Of a DNA stretch of 16,451 bases, positions 6,383-13,535 are shown in pieces; within the stretch, counting starts at the first letter, position 1; each line of letters begins with the position of its first letter. A program made the translations under genes and the position numbers. This DNA comes from Pseudomonadota bacterium. GTDB taxonomy: Bacteria; Pseudomonadota; Gammaproteobacteria; Pseudomonadales; Azotimanducaceae. The notes below the pieces were generated by a model, which saw only the letters and a list, made by a program, of their open reading frames with translations, did no database searches and was not told the DNA's origin. The stretch is taken from positions 1 through 16,451 of the forward strand of contig JAQBYL010000034.1 in NCBI GenBank assembly GCA_027622495.1. The letters are read 5' to 3'.

Positions 6383-7936
6383 ATGAACGATCAAAGAGTT
6401 CAGCCCCGTCGGGCGCTGATCAGCGTCTCTGATAAGACCGGCGTGCTGGATCTGGCCAGATGCCTCGATGCCGCCGGGGTAGCCATTCTGTCGACCGGTG
6501 GAACCTTCAAGACCCTCAAGGATGCTGGCATCAAAGTCACTGAGGTGGCCGATTACACAGGGTTCCCGGAGATGATGGATGGGCGGGTCAAAACCCTGCA
6601 CCCCAGGGTCCACGGTGGCATTCTCGGCCGCCGCGGTATTGATGACGAAATCATGGCGCAACACGGCATCGACGCGATCGATGTGGTGGTGGTGAACCTG
6701 TATCCGTTTGCTCAGACCATCGCCCGCACCGACTGCACCGTGGATCTGGCCATCGAGAACATCGACATCGGCGGCCCTGCCATGTTGCGCTCGTCAGCAA
6801 AAAACCATCAGGATGTATTGGTTGTTGTCGACCCGGCTGATTATGCCGAAGTTATCACCGCGATCACCGAAGACCGCGCAACCGATCTCACCATGCGTCG
6901 CCGTTTTGCCGTAAAGGCCTTCCGTCATACCGCGCAATACGACACCACGGTGTCGGGTTATCTGGGTCAGGAAGATCCGCTTCCCGACACGTTTACGCTG
7001 GCGTATCAGAAAATTGAAGACATGCGGTACGGTGAGAATCCGCATCAGAAGGCTGCTTTTTACCGTGAGACCAACGCCCCCGGTGGCGTTGTTGCCAACC
7101 TTCATCAGCATCAGGGTAAAGCCCTTTCGTATAACAATGTGGCAGACACGGATGCTGCTCTCGAGTGCGTGAAACAATTCGATCAACCGGCCTGCGTGAT
7201 CGTCAAGCACGCTAACCCGTGTGGGGTTGCCGTTGCAGCCGATGTGGCAGCTGCCTATGACCTTGCGTTTGCCTCAGATCCCACTTCGGCGTTCGGTGGG
7301 ATTGTTGCGTTTAACCGCGAGCTGGATGAAAAAACCGTCGCCTCAATTGTCGAGCGTCAGTTCGCCGAGGTGATTGTGGCTCCATCGTTGACAGAAGGTG
7401 CGATCGCAGCCGCTGCTCGAAAGAAAAACATACGGGTTCTGTCTACTGGTAAGTTCGAAGCATCGCGCGCGATCATGGACTTTAAACGGGTGGGTGGTGG
7501 TCTCTTGGTTCAGAGCGTTGATGATCTGTGTCTGGATGACTCAGCCCTGCGGGTGGTGACGCAGCAGGCACCGACCGATCAGCAGTATCTCGATCTGATG
7601 TTTGCCTGGAAGGTCTGCTGGTTCGTCAAATCAAACGCGATCGTATACGCCCGCAATGGCCAGACGATCGGCGTTGGCGCGGGTCAGATGAGCCGGGTCA
7701 TCAGCGCAAAAATTGCGGCGATCAAAGCCCAGGAAGAAGGCCTTGAGGTGCCGGGATCGGTCATGGCTTCAGATGCATTCTTTCCGTTTCGCGACAGTAT
7801 TGATGCAGCCGCCGAGGCAGGCATTTCTGCTGTCATCCAGCCGGGCGGATCCATGCGTGACCAGGAGGTCATCGATGCCGCCAATGAACATGGCATCAGC
7901 ATGGTGTTCACTGGGGTGCGACACTTCAGGCACTGA
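6383..7936 (+). CDS. purH: Bifunctional AICAR formyltransferase / IMP cyclohydrolase
   Basis: Catalyses the last two steps of de novo IMP synthesis: formylation of AICAR by 10-formyl-THF, then ring closure. The N-terminal MGS-like cyclohydrolase domain (about 1-195) contains ISVSDKTG, STGGT (37-41) and GRVKTLHPRVHGGIL (67-81). The formyltransferase domain contains MRYGENPHQKA, the catalytic VKHANPCG with Lys275/His276, and the C-terminal run KSNAIVYA, GAGQMSR, ASDAFFPFRD and QPGGS. The protein is 517 aa and ends in the characteristic RHFRH. The ATG at 6383 aligns with the family; the longer in-frame opening from 6299 lies inside dusB. AAAGAGA at 6373-6379 is a weak ribosome site. It probably shares an operon with purD 27 bp downstream. 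Confidence 0.97.
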   Translation: MNDQRVQPRRALISVSDKTGVLDLARCLDAAGVAILSTGGTFKTLKDAGIKVTEVADYTGFPEMMDGRVKTLHPRVHGGILGRRGIDDEIMAQHGIDAIDVVVVNLYPFAQTIARTDCTVDLAIENIDIGGPAMLRSSAKNHQDVLVVVDPADYAEVITAITEDRATDLTMRRRFAVKAFRHTAQYDTTVSGYLGQEDPLPDTFTLAYQKIEDMRYGENPHQKAAFYRETNAPGGVVANLHQHQGKALSYNNVADTDAALECVKQFDQPACVIVKHANPCGVAVAADVAAAYDLAFASDPTSAFGGIVAFNRELDEKTVASIVERQFAEVIVAPSLTEGAIAAAARKKNIRVLSTGKFEASRAIMDFKRVGGGLLVQSVDDLCLDDSALRVVTQQAPTDQQYLDLMFAWKVCWFVKSNAIVYARNGQTIGVGAGQMSRVISAKIAAIKAQEEGLEVPGSVMASDAFFPFRDSIDAAAEAGISAVIQPGGSMRDQEVIDAANEHGISMVFTGVRHFRH

Positions 7937-7963
7937 TACGCGACAGGCACGCGGGGGGATGAG

Positions 7964-9250
7964 ATGAAGATACTGGTGATTGGCTCGGGCGGCCGCGAGC
8001 ATGCGCTTGCCTGGAAGCTTTCGTTAAGCAGCGGGGTTACCCAGGTTCTGGTTGCACCAGGGAATGCTGGAACAGCGCGGGAACCCGGCATCGAAAACGT
8101 CGCGGTTGATGCGCAAGATTTCGCCGGGCTGGTAAAGCTTGTTCAAGACCGCCAGGTGGATCTCACGGTGGTTGGGCCCGAAGTACCCCTCGTCGCCGGC
8201 GTGACAGATTTTTTTGCCGAACGTGGGCTTGCCTGTTTTGGACCGACCCGTGCTGCAGCACAACTGGAAGGTTCCAAAGCTTTTGCAAAAACCTTTCTTC
8301 AGCGATTCAACATCCCAACTGCCGATTCCGCGACGTTCAGCGATCTTGCGCAGGCCGAGGCCTATATACGCAAACAGGGTGCACCGATTGTGGTCAAGGC
8401 TGATGGCCTTGCCGCCGGGAAGGGTGTGGTCGTCGCCCGCAGCGTTGATGAAGCGTTGAATGCCGTGCGCGACATGCTCGAGGGCACGGCGTTCGGCAAA
8501 TCAGGCAGTCGCGTCGTCATCGAAGAATTTCTTGATGGTGAAGAAGCGAGTTTCATCTGCCTTTGCGATGGCGATGTTGCCCTGCCGTTTGCCAGTTCGC
8601 AGGACCACAAAGCCCGCAACAACGGTGACAAGGGCCCCAACACAGGAGGCATGGGCGCCTATTCCCCGGCACCTGTCATCACCGACGAAATACACAACCG
8701 CGTAGTACGCGATGTGATCGAGCCAACCATGAAGGGCATGAAGGAGATGGGCTCACCGTTCGTGGGTTTTCTATACGCGGGACTGATGGTCATGCCTGAT
8801 GGCACACCGAAAGTCATTGAATTCAACACCCGCTTCGGCGATCCGGAGGCGCAGCCTGTATTGATGCGCCTGCGTAGCGACCTTGCCGATCTGTGCCTGC
8901 GCGCAGTGAACGGAAATCTTGCCGGTGTCGAGCTTGCCTGGGACCCGAGGGTAGCGCTTGGTGTTGTCATGGCGGCGGGTGGATATCCGGTGGATTATGC
9001 GAAAGGCGATCCCATCAGCGGCCTCGATGATGTGAATACTGGCTCGGTAAAAGCGTTTCATGCAGGTACTGCCTTAAGCGGTGATCAGGTGGTCACCAAT
9101 GGGGGCAGGGTGATGTGCGTGGTCGGGTTAGGCGAAACTGTAACCTCTGCGCAAACCTGTGCCTATGCGGGTGTTGCCCGGATCAGTTGGCGCGCTGAGT
9201 ATCATCGGGATGACATCGGTTACCGGGCAGTAGCACGGGAGCAGAGGTAG
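7964..9250 (+). CDS. purD: Phosphoribosylamine-glycine ligase
   Basis: ATP-grasp enzyme joining glycine to phosphoribosylamine, the second step of de novo purine synthesis. The 428-aa protein has the full set of motifs: N-terminal GSGGREHALAWKL (7-19), GPEVPLVAG (71-79), the ATP-binding KADGLAAGKGVVVA (145-158), DHKARNNGDKGPNTGGMGAYSP (214-235), and the metal/ATP site FNTRFGDPEAQ (287-297). The C-terminal lid domain ends DDIGYRAVARE. The ATG at 7964 follows a purine-rich stretch (GGGGGGATGAG). The purH-purD pairing is typical and suggests cotranscription. No anomaly was seen. Confidence 0.97.
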   Translation: MKILVIGSGGREHALAWKLSLSSGVTQVLVAPGNAGTAREPGIENVAVDAQDFAGLVKLVQDRQVDLTVVGPEVPLVAGVTDFFAERGLACFGPTRAAAQLEGSKAFAKTFLQRFNIPTADSATFSDLAQAEAYIRKQGAPIVVKADGLAAGKGVVVARSVDEALNAVRDMLEGTAFGKSGSRVVIEEFLDGEEASFICLCDGDVALPFASSQDHKARNNGDKGPNTGGMGAYSPAPVITDEIHNRVVRDVIEPTMKGMKEMGSPFVGFLYAGLMVMPDGTPKVIEFNTRFGDPEAQPVLMRLRSDLADLCLRAVNGNLAGVELAWDPRVALGVVMAAGGYPVDYAKGDPISGLDDVNTGSVKAFHAGTALSGDQVVTNGGRVMCVVGLGETVTSAQTCAYAGVARISWRAEYHRDDIGYRAVAREQR

Positions 9251-9259
9251 ACCTTTTTA

Positions 9260-9275
9260 CACTCTGACACTCTGA
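9260..9275 (+). repeat. 8-bp tandem repeat after purD
   Basis: CACTCTGA is repeated exactly twice (9260-9267 and 9268-9275) in the 91-bp gap between purD and the cyclic-nucleotide-binding gene. I see no hairpin followed by a T-run here, so no intrinsic terminator can be called. It may be chance or slippage. Confidence 0.6.
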
Positions 9276-9341
9276 TGTCGCACCCGGGCGCATGGCGTTG
9301 GCGCAGTGTTATTTGCGTGCACCCGTTTCACACTGCGTCTC

Positions 9342-10265
9342 ATGTTAGCCCGTGTGCTCAGACGTTTTCAGGATTTCAGTCAGCGCGACTGGCGCGATCT
9401 CAATACGATTGCCGAACACACCCAGATTTTAAATCTGCCTGCTAACCGGCCGCTTGTGCGATCCGGCAGACGACTGTCGGGCAGTTACTTTCTGCTTCGT
9501 GGCACATTGCGGGTCGGCGAACCCGATCTGGTTGTACGTCATGGTCACCCGCGCGCGCGCCATTCGGTTTATCCCGGGTTCGAAACCATCAGCACCCTCA
9601 CACCGGTTCAGATGTTGCACGTCGATACCCGACCGATCGGTTTTCTGCTGGGTGACATGGATGATCTCGGTGATCAGAGTTTCGAAACCTGCGAGCAAAG
9701 CTGGGAAGACCGTTTTTTGAACACCTGCGTCATGCAACGCCTAGCTCCGGCTGCCTGGCAGCAGATTCTGAAGTCCATGCGCGAGATCACCCTGCCTTCC
9801 GGGGCCGATGTCATACGCGAAGGGGATCCTCAGGATGGGTTTTACGTCATCAAGACGGGTCGTGCACAGGTGCACCGATCGGGTCAGACCCTTGGCCTGC
9901 TCCAGACGGGAGTTTTTTTTGGTGAAGATGCGCTGATTGCAGACAAACAGCGCAACGCAACCGTCACGATGTTGCAGGAAGGTTCGGTAATGCGCCTGCC
10001 CCGATCGCTGTTCCTCGACCTTGTTCTGAGGCAGACCCTCAATCGAACCGCCCAGATGAATGATCGCATCTGGGTCAGTGTGACCGGTCGGGCTGAAGCG
10101 CTGCATGTGAAGTGCTCTGAGCTGCGTGAGCAGCTCATCGGGTTAGACGCGCAGGCCCCCTACCTGGTTGTAGACGGCGACTGGTCGGCGCGCGCGCTGG
10201 TTGCGTTTGTAATGACCCAACGCGGTTTCGATGTGCACGTGCTCGATCCGGCAGTGGCGATCTGA
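9342..10265 (+). CDS. Tandem cyclic-nucleotide-binding protein with degenerate rhodanese tail
   Basis: The 307-aa protein has three parts. A divergent cNMP-binding-like fold (about 15-110) includes PLVRSGRRLSGSYFLLRGTLRV but lacks a phosphate-binding cassette. A better-conserved cNMP domain (about 127-235) has VIREGDPQDGFYVIKTG and GVFFGEDALI (190-199) followed by RNATV (204-208), the positions of the sugar-phosphate clamp. The final segment (about 256-303) resembles the C-terminal half of a rhodanese domain (YLVVDGD...VAFVMTQRGFDVHVLDP), with the catalytic CxxGxRS loop replaced by VDGDWSA. There is no helix-turn-helix, so it is not a classical Crp regulator. I chose the ATG at 9342 over the GTG at 9306 because the first domain starts right after it; neither has a good ribosome site. 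Ligand and partner are unknown. The convergent AAA+ gene ends 4 bp away. Confidence 0.82.
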   Translation: MLARVLRRFQDFSQRDWRDLNTIAEHTQILNLPANRPLVRSGRRLSGSYFLLRGTLRVGEPDLVVRHGHPRARHSVYPGFETISTLTPVQMLHVDTRPIGFLLGDMDDLGDQSFETCEQSWEDRFLNTCVMQRLAPAAWQQILKSMREITLPSGADVIREGDPQDGFYVIKTGRAQVHRSGQTLGLLQTGVFFGEDALIADKQRNATVTMLQEGSVMRLPRSLFLDLVLRQTLNRTAQMNDRIWVSVTGRAEALHVKCSELREQLIGLDAQAPYLVVDGDWSARALVAFVMTQRGFDVHVLDPAVAI

Positions 10266-10269
10266 ACTC

Positions 10270-11742
10270 TTAAGCTGGAACGGTACGGCCCTCAGCCCAC
10301 GTTCGCAGACCGTGAATACTTTCCGCGCGCAGAACGCTTAAGGGGTAGGTTCGGTTCAGCGCTGCAACAAGATCATCAACTGTCGTGGGTTGATCCTGTG
10401 ATGAAGACAGATACCGTGCTGAAACCACTGCCTGCTCGATTTCCGCGCCGGTAAAGCCATCCGCGGTATCGGCAAGCATACCCAGATCAAAATCCAGTGA
10501 GTTCATATCGCGTTTGCTCAGATGAATGCGGAAAATCTCCATCCGGGTTTCGTGGTCAGGCAGGTCCACGAAGAACACCTCATCGAGCCGCCCTTTGCGG
10601 ATCAGCTCCGGGGGCAGGGCCGTGATGTCGTTGGAGGTGGCCACAACGAATACGGCCTTTTTCTGTTCAGCCATCCAGGTGAGCAGGGTGCCCAGCACCC
10701 GTTTTGAAGTTGCGTTATCTGAATTCCCGGTGGCCAGCCCTTTCTCGATTTCGTCCATCCACAGAGCACACGGCGCCATCAGTTCTGCCTGCTTCAGGGA
10801 ATTGCGCAGGTTGCGTTCGGTTTCGCCAAAGAACTTGTTGTACAGCGTACCGAAATCCAGGCGCAGCAACGGCAGACCCCAGAAGCCGGCAATGGATTTT
10901 GCCGCCAGACTCTTCCCCCCGCCCTGCACACCCAGCAGCAGTAACCCACGCGGTTTGTCAGCAGTGTTCTCAATGAATGCCCGACGACGCAGACTGAGCC
11001 AGCGTTTGAGATTGTGCAGACCGGCGACGTTGCCGAACACTTCTGTGTCGTATTCAAAGTGCAGAACCCCTTCGGTATCGAGCAGATCAAATTTGAGCCG
11101 GTTGATCTCGGGTATGTCAGATTCGGTGACGGCCCCGTCGGAAAAGATCGCGTGACGGATCAGGATCCGGGCATCGGCGTGAGAAACACCGCGCAGGTTG
11201 GAGATCAGCTTGTCCAGTGTCGCCTGGTCGGTTTTAACCCGTCGCCCGGCGTGCTGAGAAGACCATTCCTTTGCCTGGGACCGGACCAGGCTCATCAGTT
11301 CATCGTCGGTGGGCATGCTCAGACTGAAGCCTGCAGTCATACGACCGATCTCCGGCGGGATTTTGAGTTCGTGACTGATCAGCACAATGGTGTTTTGAAG
11401 CTTCTCGTAATCCTGCGCGATGTCTTTCAGATAGCGTATGTGGAGCGGTTCGTCCTTGAGATAAGGATGAAAGTCGCACAACGCGTACAGCGCAGGTCCG
11501 GGCGTTCGGGCGATGTGAGCAAGCAGCTCGGGCGGATCAGACGCGTTAAGTTCTGCGTCGGGTTGCGATCCAAACCCGGCCAGCCGCAATCCGCGCGTAG
11601 CGCTCCACTCATAAAAACTCAGATGGCGCTGCATGGCAAAGCGCAGCAACAGCGATAGCACCTGAGTTTCGTCGGGGGATTCGATTGCCACGACGGGAAT
11701 CTTTGCATCCAGAATCATGCTCAGGTCTTTTGTGTCGGCCAT
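10270..11742 (-). CDS. Ycf46/SpoVK-type AAA+ ATPase
   Basis: 490-aa soluble AAA+ protein. The N-terminal half (about 1-225) looks like a P-loop-less NTPase fold: IPVVAIESPDE near the start, ALYALCDFHPYL and NTIVLISHELKIPPEI, without a Walker A. The C-terminal half is a complete ATPase: Walker A GVQGGGKS (271-278), pore-loop region LYNKFFGETERN (300-311), Walker B ALWMDEIEK (326-334), sensor 1 ATSN (368-371), arginine-finger region IRKGRLDE (381-388) and sensor 2 GAE (432-434). This two-part layout matches the Ycf46 family of cyanobacteria, plastids and proteobacteria, thought to remodel protein complexes; its substrate here is unknown. AAGGAA lies 8 bp before the ATG at 11742. It is divergent from coq7 and convergent with the cNMP-binding gene. 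Confidence 0.88.
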   Translation of the reverse strand: MADTKDLSMILDAKIPVVAIESPDETQVLSLLLRFAMQRHLSFYEWSATRGLRLAGFGSQPDAELNASDPPELLAHIARTPGPALYALCDFHPYLKDEPLHIRYLKDIAQDYEKLQNTIVLISHELKIPPEIGRMTAGFSLSMPTDDELMSLVRSQAKEWSSQHAGRRVKTDQATLDKLISNLRGVSHADARILIRHAIFSDGAVTESDIPEINRLKFDLLDTEGVLHFEYDTEVFGNVAGLHNLKRWLSLRRRAFIENTADKPRGLLLLGVQGGGKSLAAKSIAGFWGLPLLRLDFGTLYNKFFGETERNLRNSLKQAELMAPCALWMDEIEKGLATGNSDNATSKRVLGTLLTWMAEQKKAVFVVATSNDITALPPELIRKGRLDEVFFVDLPDHETRMEIFRIHLSKRDMNSLDFDLGMLADTADGFTGAEIEQAVVSARYLSSSQDQPTTVDDLVAALNRTYPLSVLRAESIHGLRTWAEGRTVPA

Positions 11743-11869
11743 GTTCGTTCCTTCGCGAAAAGGGCAAGGCTTTTGCTTCGCCGGAAGATTGAGCTACCCT
11801 GCCTGTCTGAAGCGGTTGATGCTGAGGCGGTGCGCACGTGTTTCAAATCTGTTCTGCGACGATTGTAGA

Positions 11870-11898
11870 GGGTGCTTTGATCACCCGCGACCTGATCA
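11870..11898. other. Hairpin and paired TGATCA sites before coq7
   Basis: The 163-bp divergent gap between the AAA+ gene and coq7 holds a 5-bp stem, GGGTG (11870-11874) and CACCC (11882-11886) with a 7-nt loop. It also holds two TGATCA palindromes (11878-11883 and 11893-11898) spaced 15 bp apart, ending 7 bp before the coq7 ATG. No clear ribosome site is visible. These could form an operator or leader structure, or be chance. Confidence 0.2.
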
Positions 11899-11905
11899 TC
11901 GACTG

Positions 11906-12532
11906 ATGGCGCTGATCGAAGATGCCATTCTTGCCTTCGACCGGGGGCTCAAAACCCTCACCGGCCAGGCTGGGGCAGCCCGGATGAACCCTGCCGGAAA
12001 AACCATGGACGGGACGCTTGACGACACGGAGCGCGAGCATGCGGCGGGCCTGATGCGGGTTAATCACACCGGTGAGATCTGTGCGCAGGCACTTTATGAA
12101 GGGCAGGCGGCCACTGCCCGGGACCCCGAAACCAGGTCCATGCTGAAGTCAGCGGCGGATGAAGAGGGTGATCACCTGGCCTGGTGTCGCCAGCGTCTGA
12201 ACGAACTCGACGCCAAGCCCAGCGTTCTGGATCCGTTGTTTTATCTGGCTTCGTATACGCTCGGGGCATTGACCGGGATGGCCGGCGACAAGGTCAGCCT
12301 GGGCTTTGTTGAGGCGACCGAAGATCAGGTGTGTGCTCATCTTGAAGATCACCTCGAAAGCCTTCCACCCGGCGATCAGCGCAGTCGCGAAATCCTCAAA
12401 CAGATGCACCAGGACGAAGCCCGTCATGGCCGGCAGGCCCTCGCGCACGGTGGAGATGAATTTTCCGAGTCGGTTAAAGGCCTCATGCGGATGGTGTCCC
12501 GGGTGATGACCGAGACCTCCTACAGGATCTGA
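11906..12532 (+). CDS. coq7: Coq7-family demethoxyubiquinone hydroxylase
   Basis: Di-iron monooxygenase that hydroxylates 2-octaprenyl-3-methyl-6-methoxy-benzoquinol in ubiquinone synthesis, peripheral to the inner membrane. The ferritin-like four-helix pattern shows the iron ligands: Glu57 in NHTGEICAQ, the first ExxH Glu87/His90 (EEGDH), a central Glu in VEATEDQV (likely Glu139), and the second ExxH Glu171/His174 (DEARHG). A hydrophobic stretch around 110-127 fits membrane association. I chose the ATG at 11906 (208 aa), which matches the family's N-terminus; upstream in-frame residues are Cys/Arg-rich and unlike Coq7. No strong ribosome site is visible. Its 3' end overlaps the convergent VOC gene by 13 bp. 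The order coq7...osmC/vfr resembles the Pseudomonas locus. Confidence 0.93.
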   Translation: MALIEDAILAFDRGLKTLTGQAGAARMNPAGKTMDGTLDDTEREHAAGLMRVNHTGEICAQALYEGQAATARDPETRSMLKSAADEEGDHLAWCRQRLNELDAKPSVLDPLFYLASYTLGALTGMAGDKVSLGFVEATEDQVCAHLEDHLESLPPGDQRSREILKQMHQDEARHGRQALAHGGDEFSESVKGLMRMVSRVMTETSYRI

Positions 12533-12939
12533 GCCGACAGCGGCGGATGATAGATCAACTGAACCAGTGTGCCGTCCGGGTCGTGGCAGTAGAACGATCT
12601 GGCACCATCGCGGTGGGTTTTTGGGGGCTGGGCCATGCGCACACCGTGCTTCACCAGAAAGTCATACCACTCATCCACCTGGGAAGGGTCAGCCAGCAGA
12701 ATGCCGATGTGGTCCAGGCGTTGAACGCTCGCTCCTTCGGGTTCGCTCATTTGCCGGTGCAGGGCCAGATTGTCATTCCCGGAACAAAGATAGATGTTGT
12801 TTTCATCCGGATGCCATTCGACCTGGTAGCCGAGCAAGCGGGTGTAGAAGGCAACACAAGCATCCAGATCACGAACAAAGAGGGCCACGTGGCGGAGCCC
12901 TGCATGAGGTGATGGCCTTCGGTTCTTGTCTTCTACCAT
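12520..12939 (-). CDS. VOC-superfamily (glyoxalase-like) protein
   Basis: The 139-aa protein has two paired beta-alpha-beta-beta-beta modules of the vicinal oxygen chelate fold. Module one is LRHVALFVRDLDACVAFYTRLLGYQV (about 15-40); module two is LDHIGILLADPSQVDEWYDFL (about 75-95), ending CHDPDGTLVQLIYHP. Candidate metal ligands His17 and His77 are present. The usual C-terminal ligand Glu (in DPDGxxxE) is Gln127, so it may bind metal differently or not be a glyoxalase I. I chose the ATG at 12939, whose A is the last base of the osmC stop (TGATG overlap); the GTG at 12942 is the alternative. It is therefore coupled to osmC. The substrate cannot be told. It sits where Pseudomonas has speD. 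Confidence 0.85.
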   Translation of the reverse strand: MVEDKNRRPSPHAGLRHVALFVRDLDACVAFYTRLLGYQVEWHPDENNIYLCSGNDNLALHRQMSEPEGASVQRLDHIGILLADPSQVDEWYDFLVKHGVRMAQPPKTHRDGARSFYCHDPDGTLVQLIYHPPLSAQIL

Positions 12940-13361
12940 CACGGCACCTCGATCAGTTCAAAATCGTGGGTGATGTTCACACCGGCGCGTTCCAGCATGA
13001 TCGACGCAGAACAGTATTTTTCCGCCGACAGGCTGATTGCGCGAGCGACCTTTTTTTCATCGAGGTTCTGACCCGTCACCACAAAGTGGATATGGATGTC
13101 GGTAAACACCTGCGGGACCTCGTCGTTACGCTCGGCTGTTAACTGCGTCACACAATCACTCACGTTCTGGCGCGACTTCCTGAGAATGTTCATCACATCG
13201 AACGAGGTACATCCACCCAGCCCGAGCAACATCATCTCCATGGGTCGCATGCCTTTGTTCTGACCACCGGAATCCGGCGGACCATCAATAATAATGCGGT
13301 GACCAGAGCCACTGGTCGCCTCGAAGTGAACATTGTCCAGCCATTGTATTTTTGCGTGCAT
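12939..13361 (-). CDS. OsmC/YhfA-family thiol peroxidase-like protein
   Basis: 140-aa OsmC-family protein closer to E. coli YhfA than to OsmC/Ohr. Seen motifs are ASGH-like SGSGHRIIIDGPP near 17-29, PMEMMLLGLGGCTSFDV with Cys51, SDCVTQLTAERNDEVPQVFTDIHIHFVVTG (68-97), and LSAEKYCSAS with Cys117. The two conserved cysteines are those used by family members for hydroperoxide reduction, though YhfA-type substrates are not established. I chose the ATG at 13361, which matches the YhfA N-terminus; two in-frame GTG codons just upstream (13367, 13364) are alternatives. It is the first gene of a two-gene unit with the VOC gene and is divergent from the vfr remnant, as expected for an orthologous vfr locus. 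Confidence 0.9.
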   Translation of the reverse strand: MHAKIQWLDNVHFEATSGSGHRIIIDGPPDSGGQNKGMRPMEMMLLGLGGCTSFDVMNILRKSRQNVSDCVTQLTAERNDEVPQVFTDIHIHFVVTGQNLDEKKVARAISLSAEKYCSASIMLERAGVNITHDFELIEVP

Positions 13362-13473
13362 CACCACATCCGCAGTGTATTAAGTTGTAATCCCGTGAGC
13401 CCATCGCGCTCTTTGCTGTGATTGACGACCATTCGTACTGTGAATAAGTGCCGTTTGTCGATCAGTTCTCGAA

Positions 13474-13501
13474 CTTGTTCACAAGCCTGTGCAAGTATTC
13501 T
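13474..13501 (+). promoter_or_regulatory. Possible vfr promoter with overlapping inverted repeat
   Basis: TTGTTC (13475-13480) and TATTCT (13496-13501) are 15 bp apart and lie 35 bp before the vfr ATG. The -35 is embedded in a short inverted repeat, CTTGT (13474-13478) and ACAAG (13481-13485) with a 2-nt centre, which could be a protein-binding site. Spacing and match are only fair. I see no full TGTGA-N6-TCACA site. Confidence 0.3.
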
Positions 13502-13520
13502 TTCCAAGCTAATTGTTACG

Positions 13521-13526
13521 AAGGAG
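13521..13526 (+). promoter_or_regulatory. Ribosome binding site deciding the vfr start
   Basis: AAGGAG lies 9 bp before the ATG at 13536. It is the strongest ribosome site near this gene and excludes the longer in-frame opening from 13422. Confidence 0.75.
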
Positions 13527-13535
13527 CGCAACGAA

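Noticed and set aside
9251..9341. Intrinsic terminator after purD (short T5 run)
   Set aside because: No stable GC-rich stem directly precedes the T-run.
13412..13430. CRP-type operator upstream of vfr (TGTGA at 13417-13421)
   Set aside because: The second half-site TCACA is absent at the required 6-bp spacing.
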